A stretch of 47,936 nt of DNA. Source: Acidobacteriota bacterium. Its GTDB lineage: Bacteria; Acidobacteriota; Vicinamibacteria; Vicinamibacterales; 2-12-FULL-66-21. Where the stretch lies: contig QHWT01000016.1 of assembly GCA_003222675.1 (NCBI GenBank), positions 1-47,936 on the forward strand, in the 5' to 3' direction. A program made the translations under genes and the position numbers. Positions within the stretch are counted from its first letter, which is position 1. Each line of letters opens with the position of its first letter. This document shows positions 34,174-42,812 of this stretch, piece after piece. Under the pieces are notes generated by a model. The model had not been told where the DNA came from. It saw nothing but the letters and a program-made list of their open reading frames with translations, and did not search any database.

Positions 34174-34201
34174 AAAGGCGGGCATGAAAACGCCCGCCTT
34201 T
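34174..34201 (+). terminator. Rho-independent terminator of the flotillin-PspA operon
   Basis: AAAGGCGGGC pairs perfectly with GCCCGCCTTT around an 8-base loop and runs into TTTTGCCTTT. It sits 30 bases after the pspA-like stop. Confidence 0.88.
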
Positions 34202-34230
34202 TGCCTTTGCGGAAGACCGTTCGGTATAAT
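34201..34230 (+). promoter_or_regulatory. tRNA-Gln promoter
   Basis: TTGCCT (34201-34206) and a perfect TATAAT (34225-34230) are 18 bases apart and the tRNA starts 21 bases after the -10 box. Confidence 0.65.
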
Positions 34231-34250
34231 TGAGGTTTCCGCCTGCCCGT

Positions 34251-34324
34251 TGGGAGGTCGTTCAACGGTAGGACACGTGGCTCTGGACCACGTTATCGGG
34301 GTTCGAATCCCTGCCTCCCAGCCA
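34251..34324 (+). tRNA. tRNA-Gln(CUG)
   Basis: 74 bases with encoded CCA. The acceptor TGGGAGG pairs with CCTCCCA, discriminator G. The anticodon stem CGTGG/CCACG encloses the loop CTCTGGA, giving anticodon CTG; the T arm is GGGGTTCGAATCCC. It decodes CAG. Its 3' 44 bases are duplicated at 46263, marking the insertion of an integrative element, with the intact tRNA kept at the left end. Confidence 0.95.
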
Positions 34325-35665
34325 AATCTCTAAGTCGAGATTTTCACGGTATTTAGGACTCGTTTCGCGCACGCGGTCGATCTCGTCCCCGGGCTCCTCA
34401 TCGACCGAACTCTTGACAGAAACTTGACAGGTTGAAAGCGAGGCCGATTCTCGCGGACCCGGATCGAACGTCTCGCCGCGCTCAAGGCGTGCCGCTGCGG
34501 CCTGGAGGTTCTCCAGTTTCTGGTTGTCGTAGCGCTCGGTGGTGATGATGGAGGCATGGCCGAGGAGGTCGCGCACTTGCGCCAGAGGGACGTTCTTCTC
34601 GACGAGCCGTGAGGCGTACTCGTGCCGCAGGTCGTGCCAGCGCAGGTTGATATGCCGGAACTCCGCGTGGCACTCCGGCGTTAGCGCCGTCCAGTTGTAG
34701 GACTTCCACACCGGCGCGACATCGTGAGCCTTCAGCACAGCCGTAACCCACGCCGTCCTGAACCTGCCGATGGGCTCGCCGGCTTCGTCGCTGAACACGA
34801 GGGCGTCGGCTGGCTTCTTCCCGCCATCGGCGTCGAGCTGCAACCATTCGAGGACCGCACGCAACCTCGCGGTCGCGATCGGCACGAGGCGGGTGCGTCG
34901 GCTCTTCGTCGTTTCGCCGCGCAAGGTGATCAGACCCCGAATGAGGTCTAGGTCCTTGAACCGAAGCGCGAGCATCTCGCCCTGCCGCATGCCCGTATCG
35001 AGCGCGGCGATGATCATCGAGCGCAGGAGCGGCGGTGCCACTGCGAGGAGTCGCGCTTCTTCGTTCTCGGCAACTCGTCTGCGCCGCTGGTTGTCCTCGC
35101 GCAGCTTGCGGACCAGGGTCTCGGTTCCGCGTCGGAACGGCGTCCGATCGATGTACTCGCGACCGACCGCCCAATTCATCATGTGGCGCAGGATCTCGAT
35201 CGTGCGGTTGATTGACGCCGGCGCCAAAACGCGAGGAGTCCTGCGTCGGCCAGCGATGCGCGGCTTCCTCAAGTCGGCGATGAAGTCTTCGACATCCGCC
35301 GTTCGTATCTCAGCGAGGGGTCGATCGCCGAAGTACTCGAGGATCGGCTTGAGCCGATAGTCGATCGTCTTGCCAATGGCGAGCTTCTTCGCGAAGACGT
35401 GGCGCTCTTTGTAGATGTCTGCGAACTGTTCGAACGTGAGCGCCGTCGTCTTGGGCTCGGGCTCCGCACGACGCTTCTCGAACGTGCCGGCTCGAACGCC
35501 CTTCTTCAGATCGTCGAGAACCGCGGCGGCCTCGGTCTTCGTCGTGATTTCGCGATTCGACCACTTCTCGAGGCTCACGCGCACGTGGCGAAATCTCGCC
35601 CACCAGGCGTGATCGCACCGATCGCGCGCCCTGCCCTTGTGTTCACACAGCTTGTAGAGACCCAC
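34262..35665 (-). CDS. Tyrosine integrase of the tRNA-Gln element
   Basis: The frame gives 467 residues. An N-terminal arm-binding part leads to the SAM-like core-binding domain ('LTFEQFADIYKERHVFAKKL', 'INRTIEILRHMMNWAVGREY'), then the catalytic domain: Arg in 'ALDTGMRQGEMLALRF', 'LRWHDLRHEYASRL' (HxxR), 'RDLLGHASIITTERYD' (His and the Tyr nucleophile). It recombines attP with the tRNA-Gln 3' half. Unusually the frame is open through the attachment core: the last residues ('LGGRDSNPDNVVQ') are antisense to the tRNA. Its C-terminus therefore depends on the integration site. The start ATG at 35665 gives a short cysteine/histidine-bearing leader ('YKLCEHKGRARDRCDHAWW'). Confidence 0.93.
   Translation of the reverse strand: MGLYKLCEHKGRARDRCDHAWWARFRHVRVSLEKWSNREITTKTEAAAVLDDLKKGVRAGTFEKRRAEPEPKTTALTFEQFADIYKERHVFAKKLAIGKTIDYRLKPILEYFGDRPLAEIRTADVEDFIADLRKPRIAGRRRTPRVLAPASINRTIEILRHMMNWAVGREYIDRTPFRRGTETLVRKLREDNQRRRRVAENEEARLLAVAPPLLRSMIIAALDTGMRQGEMLALRFKDLDLIRGLITLRGETTKSRRTRLVPIATARLRAVLEWLQLDADGGKKPADALVFSDEAGEPIGRFRTAWVTAVLKAHDVAPVWKSYNWTALTPECHAEFRHINLRWHDLRHEYASRLVEKNVPLAQVRDLLGHASIITTERYDNQKLENLQAAAARLERGETFDPGPRESASLSTCQVSVKSSVDEEPGDEIDRVRETSPKYRENLDLEIWLGGRDSNPDNVVQSHVSYR
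34281..34325 (+). repeat. attL: 45-bp direct repeat in the tRNA-Gln 3' half
   Basis: Identical over 45 bases to 46263-46307, starting CTCTGGACCACG and ending at CCAGCCAA. It covers the anticodon loop, T arm, acceptor and CCA, the usual core for tyrosine integrases. Confidence 0.92.
34408..34434 (+). repeat. Paired CTTGACA heptamers near attL
   Basis: CTTGACA occurs at 34412-34418 and 34423-34429, period 11. The surrounding 27 bases match 46135-46161 at 24 positions, on the inner side of the opposite end. The layout suits integrase arm-type binding sites; this pair lies inside the 3' part of the integrase gene. Confidence 0.5.
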
Positions 35666-35694
35666 GGTGGCTTCCTTCTCCTGCCGCGATGCTC

Positions 35695-35901
35695 TCAGTG
35701 CATCGATGCTTCGCCGAAGGCCTCGGCCCGCCGCGCGTGTCGTTCCAGCCAGGCGTCAATCCACTCTGGCTTCAAGCGAATCGATCGGCGGCCGCCTACG
35801 CGTGCGTGGTGGATCTCCCGCCGTTCGCAGGCGGTGTAGATCGTGTCCCGACTCACGCCGGCGTATTCCGCCGCCTCTGCAACGTTCAACCAAGTCTTCA
35901 T
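35695..35901 (-). CDS. Excisionase-like HTH protein (MerR/HTH_17)
   Basis: 68 residues: 'MKTWLNVAEAAEYAGVSRDT' followed by 'IYTACERREIHHARVGGRRS' and 'IRLKPEWIDAWLERH'. This is the classical excisionase/AlpA-type winged helix. It is 29 bases upstream of the integrase and transcribed in the same direction, so probably forms one unit. It likely directs excision or represses the integrase. Confidence 0.85.
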   Translation of the reverse strand: MKTWLNVAEAAEYAGVSRDTIYTACERREIHHARVGGRRSIRLKPEWIDAWLERHARRAEAFGEASMH

Positions 35902-36239
35902 GTCGAACCTCCTCGGAACGATCGGCCGGCAGCGAAATGCCGACCTTCACGGGTTGATGCCGCGTGATGCGGTCGCCATGGCGAGTCGCATCAAGCAGCG
36001 AAGTGGCTCGCGCGAACGATGTCCATCGACGCGACGAACCGATCGGTCCGTGATGTGAGGAGATTCAGAGGCGCGCGGTTGCTCAAACGTTCGAGTCGCG
36101 CGTTGAGCGCAGTTACAGTGGCGGACCGACGAACCGCGTCCAGAATAGCGCCGTCGTCGCGCGGCGTCAATTGGATCGCGAGCCGAATCGTCCTGCGATG
36201 TCCATCACCCGGCGGAAGTCGCGTTACGCTGAACAGGAC

Positions 36240-37358
36240 ATGGCCACCATCGGCACTTGCCACCTGTGCGGGCAGCAGAAACTGCTGACTTACGAGCATC
36301 TGCCGGCGCGGTCATCGTTCAACCGGGAATCTGTCGAAATGTTCGGCTTGGACAGTTGGTTGGGGCGGGCCGCCGACGGATCCATGACTGGGGGCACTGA
36401 GATGCCGGGCGGGGCCGGCGCTCACACGCTCTGCTATGAGTGCAACTCTCTGGTCACCGGCAATCACTACGTCGGCGAACTGAAGCGATGGACGACAACG
36501 GCGATGGCCATCATCGCGAAGGAACTGAAAGGGGATGCGGCCGGGAACGCGCTCCATTGGCAGATGAAGCGCGTCTACCCGTCGCGAATCCTCAAGCAGA
36601 TCGTCGCGATGCTCGCATCGGTCAACTCAGCATCCCTGCTGGATCACCATCAGCCGCTCCGAGAGTTCGCGTTGAATCCGCGAGCAATGGGATTGCCGAA
36701 CCGCTATCAGTTCTACATGTTCTTGACCCACCCCACGAGCACGGTGGCGCGGTATGCGGGCCTTTCGATAAGGCTCGCTCCAGGAACTTGGTGCGGGACC
36801 TGGATTACTGACTTGGTCTGGCCGCCGTTCGGGTACGTCATGACGATCGACGAATCGCAGCACGACCAGGCGGCTGACATCGACCTCCGACTGCCGATTT
36901 TAGTGACGGACGAACCATATCCTGGCGAATTTGCTGATCCGGTTGCGGGGGGGGCGTTTAGCAAGACGCGGCCCATGGCGTTACCGACGGCAGATTCGGT
37001 GCGCATTCCCGTTGACGTACGGCTTGCGGATGGCTACCGGACGGAGGGAGCCGAGTTGGCGCATCCGACGCCCTTCTCAGAGTGGACCGAGACGGAGATA
37101 AAGGAAGTTCTGGAAAGCTTGCTTCGCACTCTTTGCGTGCGAGCCGGCGAGGAGTACGACGTCAGTTTCAAATGGGTGTACGGGCAAGGTGCTGTCCTGA
37201 GTGTAGAAAGCGGTCCGCGCACAGCCACCACCGATTGGTTGCCGGTGGGCCTGTCTGTTGTGGCTGCGTTTACCGGACACGACAGAGTTCCGGACAAGGG
37301 CATCGCGAAGCATCACGACACGATGCGGTTTAATGACTCGCCCACCGGCGGCGAATGA
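36240..37358 (+). CDS. Zinc-finger HNH-like protein
   Basis: 372 residues from ATG 36240. The N-terminus has a treble-clef pattern: 'TCHLCGQQKLLTYEHLPARS' then 'AHTLCYECNSLVTGNHYV', i.e. CxxC ... H ... CxxC...N/H as in HNH endonucleases of the HNH_5 type. The remaining 280 residues are a mixed domain ('VYPSRILKQIVAMLASVNSA', 'DLVWPPFGYVMTID') I do not recognise. A DNA-cleaving role is plausible, but a missing classical second His keeps it uncertain. It is an isolated plus-strand gene in the element. Confidence 0.55.
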   Translation: MATIGTCHLCGQQKLLTYEHLPARSSFNRESVEMFGLDSWLGRAADGSMTGGTEMPGGAGAHTLCYECNSLVTGNHYVGELKRWTTTAMAIIAKELKGDAAGNALHWQMKRVYPSRILKQIVAMLASVNSASLLDHHQPLREFALNPRAMGLPNRYQFYMFLTHPTSTVARYAGLSIRLAPGTWCGTWITDLVWPPFGYVMTIDESQHDQAADIDLRLPILVTDEPYPGEFADPVAGGAFSKTRPMALPTADSVRIPVDVRLADGYRTEGAELAHPTPFSEWTETEIKEVLESLLRTLCVRAGEEYDVSFKWVYGQGAVLSVESGPRTATTDWLPVGLSVVAAFTGHDRVPDKGIAKHHDTMRFNDSPTGGE

Positions 37359-37705
37359 GCGGAACGAGCGACTTGGGCGGCCTTCGCATCGGGTCCATCA
37401 CGTGATTGCCTATCACGAGCTGCGCGGAGGCGGCGTCAAGGCCCGAAGGCCGCGCGACAGCGCGGTCAAAGCGAAGCGGAGAGCCTTGCACGCCGCCGAG
37501 CACAGCGCGAGCATCAAATACGTGATGGCCGCAGGGCACACACGCGGCTCAACGCGTGGCTACATCGCGGCCTAATAGCGGTCCACCGCGGAGCACAGTT
37601 TTCCCGGAAACGGTTTCGTCCACTTGCGCGCACATCAGAGCACAAGGCGGCGCTCGTTCGTCCGGACGAACGTGACTTGCGGACTGCGACGACGACGCTT
37701 GGCCG

Positions 37706-37781
37706 CCATGGCGTGAGCGACCCCGTCAGGGCAGCGGAAGGGCGATCTTTGACGCCGGTAGCGGGGTCGCTCACGCCATGG
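37706..37781. repeat. 20-bp perfect inverted repeat
   Basis: CCATGGCGTGAGCGACCCCG (37706-37725) and its exact reverse complement (37762-37781) flank a 36-base spacer. The size and the lack of a T run argue against a terminator. An origin of transfer or replication, or a recombination site, is possible. Confidence 0.75.
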
Positions 37782-37952
37782 TTCCTGCTGTGACTGCGAC
37801 TGCGTGGGGCGGCAGAGAGCGCCGCCCTTAATCCACCACGTGCGCGCGGTTCGCTGCCGAACATCCTCGCCGCCAATCACTTGCACCCTAACCGCGGTGA
37901 AACCCGCCGAACGCTCGCACCGGCTCCCGATCTAAACGGAACGCGCGCCGAT

Positions 37953-37983
37953 GGGGACAACCTCTAATTCCAAGGTTGTCCCC
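37953..37983. repeat. 11-bp perfect inverted repeat
   Basis: GGGGACAACCT and AGGTTGTCCCC flank a 9-base spacer CTAATTCCA. The form resembles the nick-region hairpin of mobilisable elements and lies 26 bases from the end of a mobilisation-type gene. Confidence 0.6.
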
Positions 37984-38008
37984 GAGGTCGTCCACAGCTG
38001 TTCTGGGA

Positions 38009-39046
38009 TCAGGCGACGTCAACCAGGGGAGAAAGATGCAGGTACTGTCGTGAGAGCTGGACGCACTCGACGCGCCCGTGATCTCGTTCCATGGCATCGG
38101 CCGTTTGCGTCGAACGGGCGATCCACAAGGCATTGCCGCCCTGTGCTAGCCAGTGACGGTAGAGAGCCCTGAAACGTGGAGCGCGGAACGCGCTCGCGGC
38201 TCGCTTAAACCGTTGGTCCGTAGCCGGCTGGTCCCCGGCAGCACGACGCTGACGCTCTCGGAAATACCACTCCATCTCTTCCACGGCCGACGGATGCAGA
38301 GGCTCGGCGAGGTGCTCGCGAGCAGCCCGCTGATAGAGCAGCTGCGCCCTCTTCAGCGGCCGCGGAACCAGGAGCCGAATCGTCCACCGATGGAGCACTG
38401 TCAGCATCGCCATGTGTCGCAACAAAAACAGCCGGAAATCCATCGGCGAGGGTTTGGTGACCAGGTAGAGGAGGACGTGAGGATGAGAATACGGCTGAAC
38501 GCCAATCGGCAACTTGTCTGGGAAGTACCGAACGACCTTGGCCTCACCATCTCCGAATGTGAGGTGTGGATAATCAATCTTCGGCAGGCGGTCACCGAGG
38601 TACCGCATGAAGTGCTGCCGTTTGTCGACGGCTGTACCGAGCCACACGAAGTCGTCGTTCTCGAGAACACCGTCCAGAATCATCACACGTTCGATCATGC
38701 GGCCGGGTGCAGCAGGCTTTCGGAAACGGCTGTCAGGCTCGCAAATCGCGGCCCACAGCGGTTTGTAGTGAACGTGGAACATGCGGCCTCGATGCAGGCG
38801 GCCTATCGCAATCGGCGTCGCGTATCGGCGCTGGACCAGCAGGTTGATGAAGTCCGTGCTCTTCTGCCCATGGACGATGCCGGCGAAGCTGCAGTACTGC
38901 CGCTCGACGAACACGCCCGAGTGCACGAGCACATGCGCCAGAAACCGTGCCTGGCGCTCAGTAAAACCGAACGCGGCGAGAGATTCCTCGCGCTGAGCGT
39001 TTGCGATTTCCACCGTCCAACGATCGGGTTCGGTCGGGAGGTTCAT
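38009..39046 (-). CDS. Mobile-element wHTH protein (replication-relaxation-like)
   Basis: 345 residues from ATG 39046, whose ATG overlaps the preceding gene's stop (ATGA). The N-terminus has a winged-helix pattern 'AAFGFTERQARFLAHVLVHS' then 'FVERQYCSFAGIVHGQKSTD' and 'LLVQRRYATPIAIGRLHRGR'. Residues about 100-230 hold 'RMIERVMILDGVLENDDFVW' and 'PVHVLLYLVT'-like beta strands. Proteins of this type occur in pairs in integrated elements of acidobacteria and deltaproteobacteria, next to relaxases; the exact function is unknown. The frame extends further upstream to 39430, but that part belongs to the neighbour. Confidence 0.5.
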   Translation of the reverse strand: MNLPTEPDRWTVEIANAQREESLAAFGFTERQARFLAHVLVHSGVFVERQYCSFAGIVHGQKSTDFINLLVQRRYATPIAIGRLHRGRMFHVHYKPLWAAICEPDSRFRKPAAPGRMIERVMILDGVLENDDFVWLGTAVDKRQHFMRYLGDRLPKIDYPHLTFGDGEAKVVRYFPDKLPIGVQPYSHPHVLLYLVTKPSPMDFRLFLLRHMAMLTVLHRWTIRLLVPRPLKRAQLLYQRAAREHLAEPLHPSAVEEMEWYFRERQRRAAGDQPATDQRFKRAASAFRAPRFRALYRHWLAQGGNALWIARSTQTADAMERDHGRVECVQLSRQYLHLSPLVDVA

Positions 39047-39995
39047 CCCAGGAGCTCCTCGGCGAGTCGCGCGTCTGGTGTCCGGCGGCCACTCCGTCCG
39101 CCGACTGTGCAGCCAAGGGAGCGGTAGCGCGTAAACCCTGACCGCGCCGAGGCGGCGGCGTGAGCGCCGCGATAGTGGCCGGTCGTGACCTCGATGTCCT
39201 CGTGGCGCGAACGGCCATCGCGGTCCTGGTATTCGATGCGCGCGTCGGGGAAATGAGCCTGCTCGTCGTAGTACGGCAGGTCGTGCTGGCGCGCCCAAAG
39301 CGCGATCTCTTTCGGCTCGCGATCTGGCCTGCCGTCGCTCTCCTTGCGACCGCGGTTGTGCTCCTGAAGGAACCGCTGATAGTCCCGCTTGAGCTCGTAG
39401 TCCAGAACGACGCGCTCGACTGATAGGCACGATAGACGTTCGTATCGTGTGTCAGTTCGCGGGGCTTTCTGATGCCCTCGTAGAATGTTTGGTGGGGCTC
39501 ATGGGCACGACCCTGGCGGCCATAGCGGTTTGCCTCCAGAAGATCACGCCCCCGGTTTGTCAACGTCACAGCGCGGTCGTTTGAGCTGAGGGGAGAGATG
39601 CGAATTAGCCCTTCGTTTTCGAGATGGCGGAGGCTTCTGCGAATGTCCTGCGATTGGTCGCGGGGCTCGTGCAGGTCGCTTTTGGAAAGCACCCGAAACG
39701 CGCCGACCGTCGCCAACATGCGGCTCTCGGCACCGTTGATCTCATAGACCCGGTCGCGCTCCCGGACCAGTTCGCGCTTGTGGCCGCGAGGCAGGTCGAG
39801 ATCCTTAGTAAACACGTCGCGCGTGTCGGATTCGTCATTGCGATCGCGCTCGCTCGGGCCGCCACGACTGCCGCGACTTCGATCGCCGGAATCTCCTCGC
39901 TCGCGGTCCGCAGTCGATCGAGGATCGTGCCGGTCCCACATCAGCCGCTCCCTTCCAGATGAAGCGGGCTGAAGGCCATCAATGCGTGAACGCAT
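39043..39995 (-). pseudogene. Mobilisation-type wHTH protein, frame broken near 39430
   Basis: From 39995 downward: 'RVYEINGAESRMLATVGAFR', 'RRSLRHLENEGLIRISPLSS', 'NRGRDLLEANRYG', up to 'THDTNVYRAYQ'. The frame is then lost and resumes in another with 'RVVLDYELKRDYQRFLQEHN', 'EIALWARQHDLPYYDEQAHF' and 'RIEYQDRDGRSRHEDIEVTT', ending in ATGA with the next gene. This is the winged-helix/nuclease-like protein of mobilisable elements (replication-relaxation type). About 15-20 residues are missing between the halves, so a short deletion has occurred. If it is needed for transfer, this copy is dead. Confidence 0.55.
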
Positions 39996-40189
39996 TCAGC
40001 CCACTCCGCTCGTGGGTCGAGTATGCGAGCCACATGCGGACTGCGCAATCGATCGTCGGGTCGCGTTGAGGCGTGGCGGATGCTGTCGGTTCTAATGGCT
40101 CAAAGAACAGTCCTCGGTTGGTTGCGTGAGAGAACGTGCCCGAAGCGGGGGCGACGGGATATGCTCTGTGTCGCTCGTTCGAGCCCTCA

Positions 40190-41118
40190 ATGGATGGCTG
40201 GGTAGCAGTCACGCACAGCGACTGGTTCGACTTCCTCGCGCAACTGCGGCAGCGCGAAGAAGTGAATTTCTGGAGCCCGTCCGACTACTACGCGTTCCAC
40301 GGCGCGCCTGGCTCACCGTTCTTCTTCAAGCTGACGTCGCCACGAAACGCTATCGGCGGCTTCGGGTATGTCGCCAGCTTTTCCCGATTGCCTGAATGGC
40401 TCGCATGGGAGTGCTTCGGCGAGGGCAATGGCGCCGCCACCTTCCAGGACCTGAAGGCGCGGCTTGATCGGATACGCGACCGAAACAGAATGCAAGGCGC
40501 CGGCGGTCTCTCGCAGATCGGCTGCATCATCCTCGTGCAAGCGGTGTTTTTCCCCCGCGATCAGTGGATACCGCAACCGGCCGACTGGGCGGCCAGGAAC
40601 CTACGGTACAAACGCTACGAGTTGACGATTGGGGAAGGGGCACGTATCTGGCGGGAGTGCCAGGAACGCACCGCTTTGGCGTTTCCGCGCGACGTAATGG
40701 TTGTCAGTGAAGAGCGGGAACGGTACGGTGAACCAGTACTGATGCGGCCACGACTCGGCCAGGGTGCTTTCCGCGTCGCAGTGACGATGCGTACAGACGG
40801 GCGTGTGCGGTGACACAGGAACACTCGCTGCCGGTGCTCGAGGCTGCTCACATCGTGCCGTACGCTCAAGGCGGCCTGCACGAGGTGACCAATGGACTCT
40901 TGCTTCGTTCCGACCTTCATCGGCTCTTCGATCTGGGATACATCACGGTGACACCGGAACTTCGCCTTGAAGTCAGCGGTCGGCTTCGAGGAGATTTTGA
41001 AAACGGACGGACCTATTACCCGATGCACGGTTCGCAGGTGAGCGTCCCCTCGCGCGCGGGCCTGCAACCCGACGGCAATCTGCTACGCCGGCACAACGAG
41101 ACCGTTTTTCGAGCGTGA
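40190..41118 (+). pseudogene. HNH endonuclease, single-base frameshift near 40785
   Basis: From ATG 40190: 'MDGWVAVTHSDWFDFLAQLR', 'VNFWSPSDYYAFHGAPGSPF', 'IGGFGYVASFSRLPEWLAW', an N-terminal domain that looks SRA/YDG- or PUA-like. After 'GQGAFRVAVT' the frame slips by one base and the other frame supplies the HNH domain: 'DAYRRACAVTQEHSLPVLEA', 'AHIVPYAQGGLHEVTNGLLL', 'RSDLHRLFDLGYITV'. Intact relatives are single proteins of about 300 residues. They probably cut modified or foreign DNA. The slip separates recognition and nuclease parts, so this copy is likely inactive, or one base is missing in the sequence. Confidence 0.75.
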
Positions 41119-41178
41119 TGCCTGACGCACCGACGTGTGTCGCGTTCCTGCGCGCCCTACATTTAGCCCCGCGATTGT

Positions 41179-42108
41179 ATGGACGACGCTGACGCCCACA
41201 TTCGCGTCGCTGCGTTCAGGTTCCTGGAAGAGCAGCGGCGGCTTGCTCCGGATGAGGGTGTCCTCACGCGGAAAGTGCTGGAGCAGGGGTTCACCTACGA
41301 AGGACAGCGCGTACCGCTCGTGGGCCCCCAAGGCATCTTCAAACCACGACTGCTGCGCGAGGTCCCACTGAGCATCACCACGGTGCCAGTGATTGAGGGC
41401 GAGACACGCCCCTACGACGATGCGTTCGGCGAGGACGGTCTGCTGCGTTACCGGTATCGAGGAACAGACCCGCGCCATCACGAGAATGTCGGGCTACGAC
41501 TCGCTATGGAGCGGAAACTACCGCTTGTTTACTTCCACGGCGTCGTGCCCGGCCTCTACGTCGCCGAGTGGCCCGTCTACATTGTCGGCGACGATCCTGC
41601 CCGCCTGACATTCACCGTGAGTGTTGACGACCGTCGGTTTGCGAGCCTGGGGTCCACGGGGCAGCTCGACGTGGAAGAAGCCGAGATCCGACGGCGATAT
41701 GCGACACGCGTGTTTCAACAGCGCCTGCACCAGCGCGAGTTTCGCGAAAGGGTCGTGCGAGCGTACCAGTATCACTGCAGCGTCTGTCGGCTCCGCAGGG
41801 ACGAGCTGCTGGAGGCCGCTCACATCGTGCCCGACGCCGACCCGCTCGGCCTCCCTTCACTCCCGAACGGACTTGCTCTCTGCGCGCTCCATCACGCCGC
41901 CTTTGATGCTCACCTGATCGGCATCAGGCCGGACTACCAGGTTGAGGTCCGCAGGGATGTCCTGGAGGACAAGGACGGGCCGATGTTGATTCATGGACTG
42001 CAGGGGTTCCACGGCGCACGCCTACTCGTCCCAAGGAGGCCAAGCTCGCAGCCCGACCGGCACCTGCTCGAAGAACGATACGCGCGATTTCTTCGTCACA
42101 CAGGATAG
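41179..42108 (+). CDS. HNH endonuclease, intact
   Basis: 309 residues. N-terminal 'MDDADAHIRVAAFRFLEEQR' plus 'VLEQGFTYEGQRVPLVGPQG' form a helical-beta domain; 'YRYRGTDPRHHENVGLRLAM' continues it. The C-terminal HNH domain is complete: 'YHCSVCRLRRDELLEAAHIV' (CxxC and His of the H-N-H) and 'PNGLALCALHHAAFDAHLIG' (Asn and His). This is a restriction-like HNH_2 family. It follows the broken HNH gene, same strand, 60 bases apart. Similar stand-alone HNH enzymes act against methylated or foreign DNA; no methylase is encoded nearby, which would fit a modification-dependent enzyme. Confidence 0.85.
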   Translation: MDDADAHIRVAAFRFLEEQRRLAPDEGVLTRKVLEQGFTYEGQRVPLVGPQGIFKPRLLREVPLSITTVPVIEGETRPYDDAFGEDGLLRYRYRGTDPRHHENVGLRLAMERKLPLVYFHGVVPGLYVAEWPVYIVGDDPARLTFTVSVDDRRFASLGSTGQLDVEEAEIRRRYATRVFQQRLHQREFRERVVRAYQYHCSVCRLRRDELLEAAHIVPDADPLGLPSLPNGLALCALHHAAFDAHLIGIRPDYQVEVRRDVLEDKDGPMLIHGLQGFHGARLLVPRRPSSQPDRHLLEERYARFLRHTG

Positions 42109-42122
42109 TCAGCCCGGGAAGC

Positions 42123-42761
42123 TCAAGTCGCTTTTTGCCGCTGTCTCAGCCGAGCGCGCACCGCCGAAATGGCATCTTGTATCGATCCGTCGTTCACTAG
42201 AACCGACACTGGATACATGCCGCGCGAGGCCTCACGTCGCGCGAGCGAATGATAAAGCGCAGATAGTTGCGATGCCTGCCGTGTTGGTCGCCGCCCGTGC
42301 GGGCGTGACCGAGTAACGAGGAAGATCTTCGTGGGTACTACTCCTGACCAGGCCAGTTCCTCGACGGCTAGCAGCCTGTCCAACATGTGTCGCGAAACAC
42401 CGCTGGCGCGTCCGTACACCCACGTCGACCACCAGAACCTGTCGAGAACTACGGTCCGCCCAGCGTTCAACGACGGCAGGATTTGCGACTGAATCGTCTC
42501 CACATGTGCCGCCGTGATGAGTAGCTGCAGAGCACTGTGGTTGAGGGATCGAACTCCGAAGCGGGATGGTCTGTGATAAAGACGGTAGATGTGTGCGGCC
42601 AAAGTGCCCGGCTCCTGGCCAGGGAACGATGCTCGGTCACATCTGATTCCATCCCGTCGGAGGCCTAGGACGAGGCTTCGGGTTAAAGTCGTCTTGCCGA
42701 CACCGTCGATACCCTCGAAAACAATGAGTTGACCTGTCCTGTCAATGGACCAAGTTCTCAT
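42123..42761 (-). CDS. Thymidylate kinase-like P-loop kinase
   Basis: 212 residues from ATG 42761. P-loop 'FEGIDGVGKTTLTRSLVLGL' (Gly17-Thr24), a conserved 'FPGQEPGTLAAHIYRLYH', the substrate motif Asp107-Arg108 in 'VVLDRFWWSTWVYGR' and a LID-like 'RSRPHGRRPT'. This is the dTMP/deoxynucleoside kinase family, which adds phosphate to nucleoside monophosphates with ATP. It differs from housekeeping Tmk by a short LID region. An upstream ATG at 42866 would overlap the opposite gene and adds an unconserved leader. It is divergent from, and only about 180 bases from, the NDT/MazG gene. I infer a role in the same nucleotide-handling system. Confidence 0.8.
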   Translation of the reverse strand: MRTWSIDRTGQLIVFEGIDGVGKTTLTRSLVLGLRRDGIRCDRASFPGQEPGTLAAHIYRLYHRPSRFGVRSLNHSALQLLITAAHVETIQSQILPSLNAGRTVVLDRFWWSTWVYGRASGVSRHMLDRLLAVEELAWSGVVPTKIFLVTRSRPHGRRPTRQASQLSALYHSLARREASRGMYPVSVLVNDGSIQDAISAVRARLRQRQKAT

Positions 42762-42812
42762 AAGTACCGGCGTCTCATCGGCTTCGGCCGATGGCTTGGA
42801 AAGTCCCGCCGC

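Larger units (their letters stand above)
37359..38008. other. Non-coding stretch of the element with two inverted repeats
   Basis: About 650 bases without a credible gene. It holds a 20-bp perfect inverted repeat (37706-37781) and an 11-bp perfect inverted repeat (37953-37983), just beyond the 3' end of the mobilisation-type gene. I see no terminator pattern (no T run) in either. Confidence 0.55.

Noticed and set aside
37514-37876. 120-residue minus-strand frame in the non-coding gap of the element
   Set aside because: Ala/Arg/Ser-rich, overlaps the 20-bp inverted repeat and has no motif.
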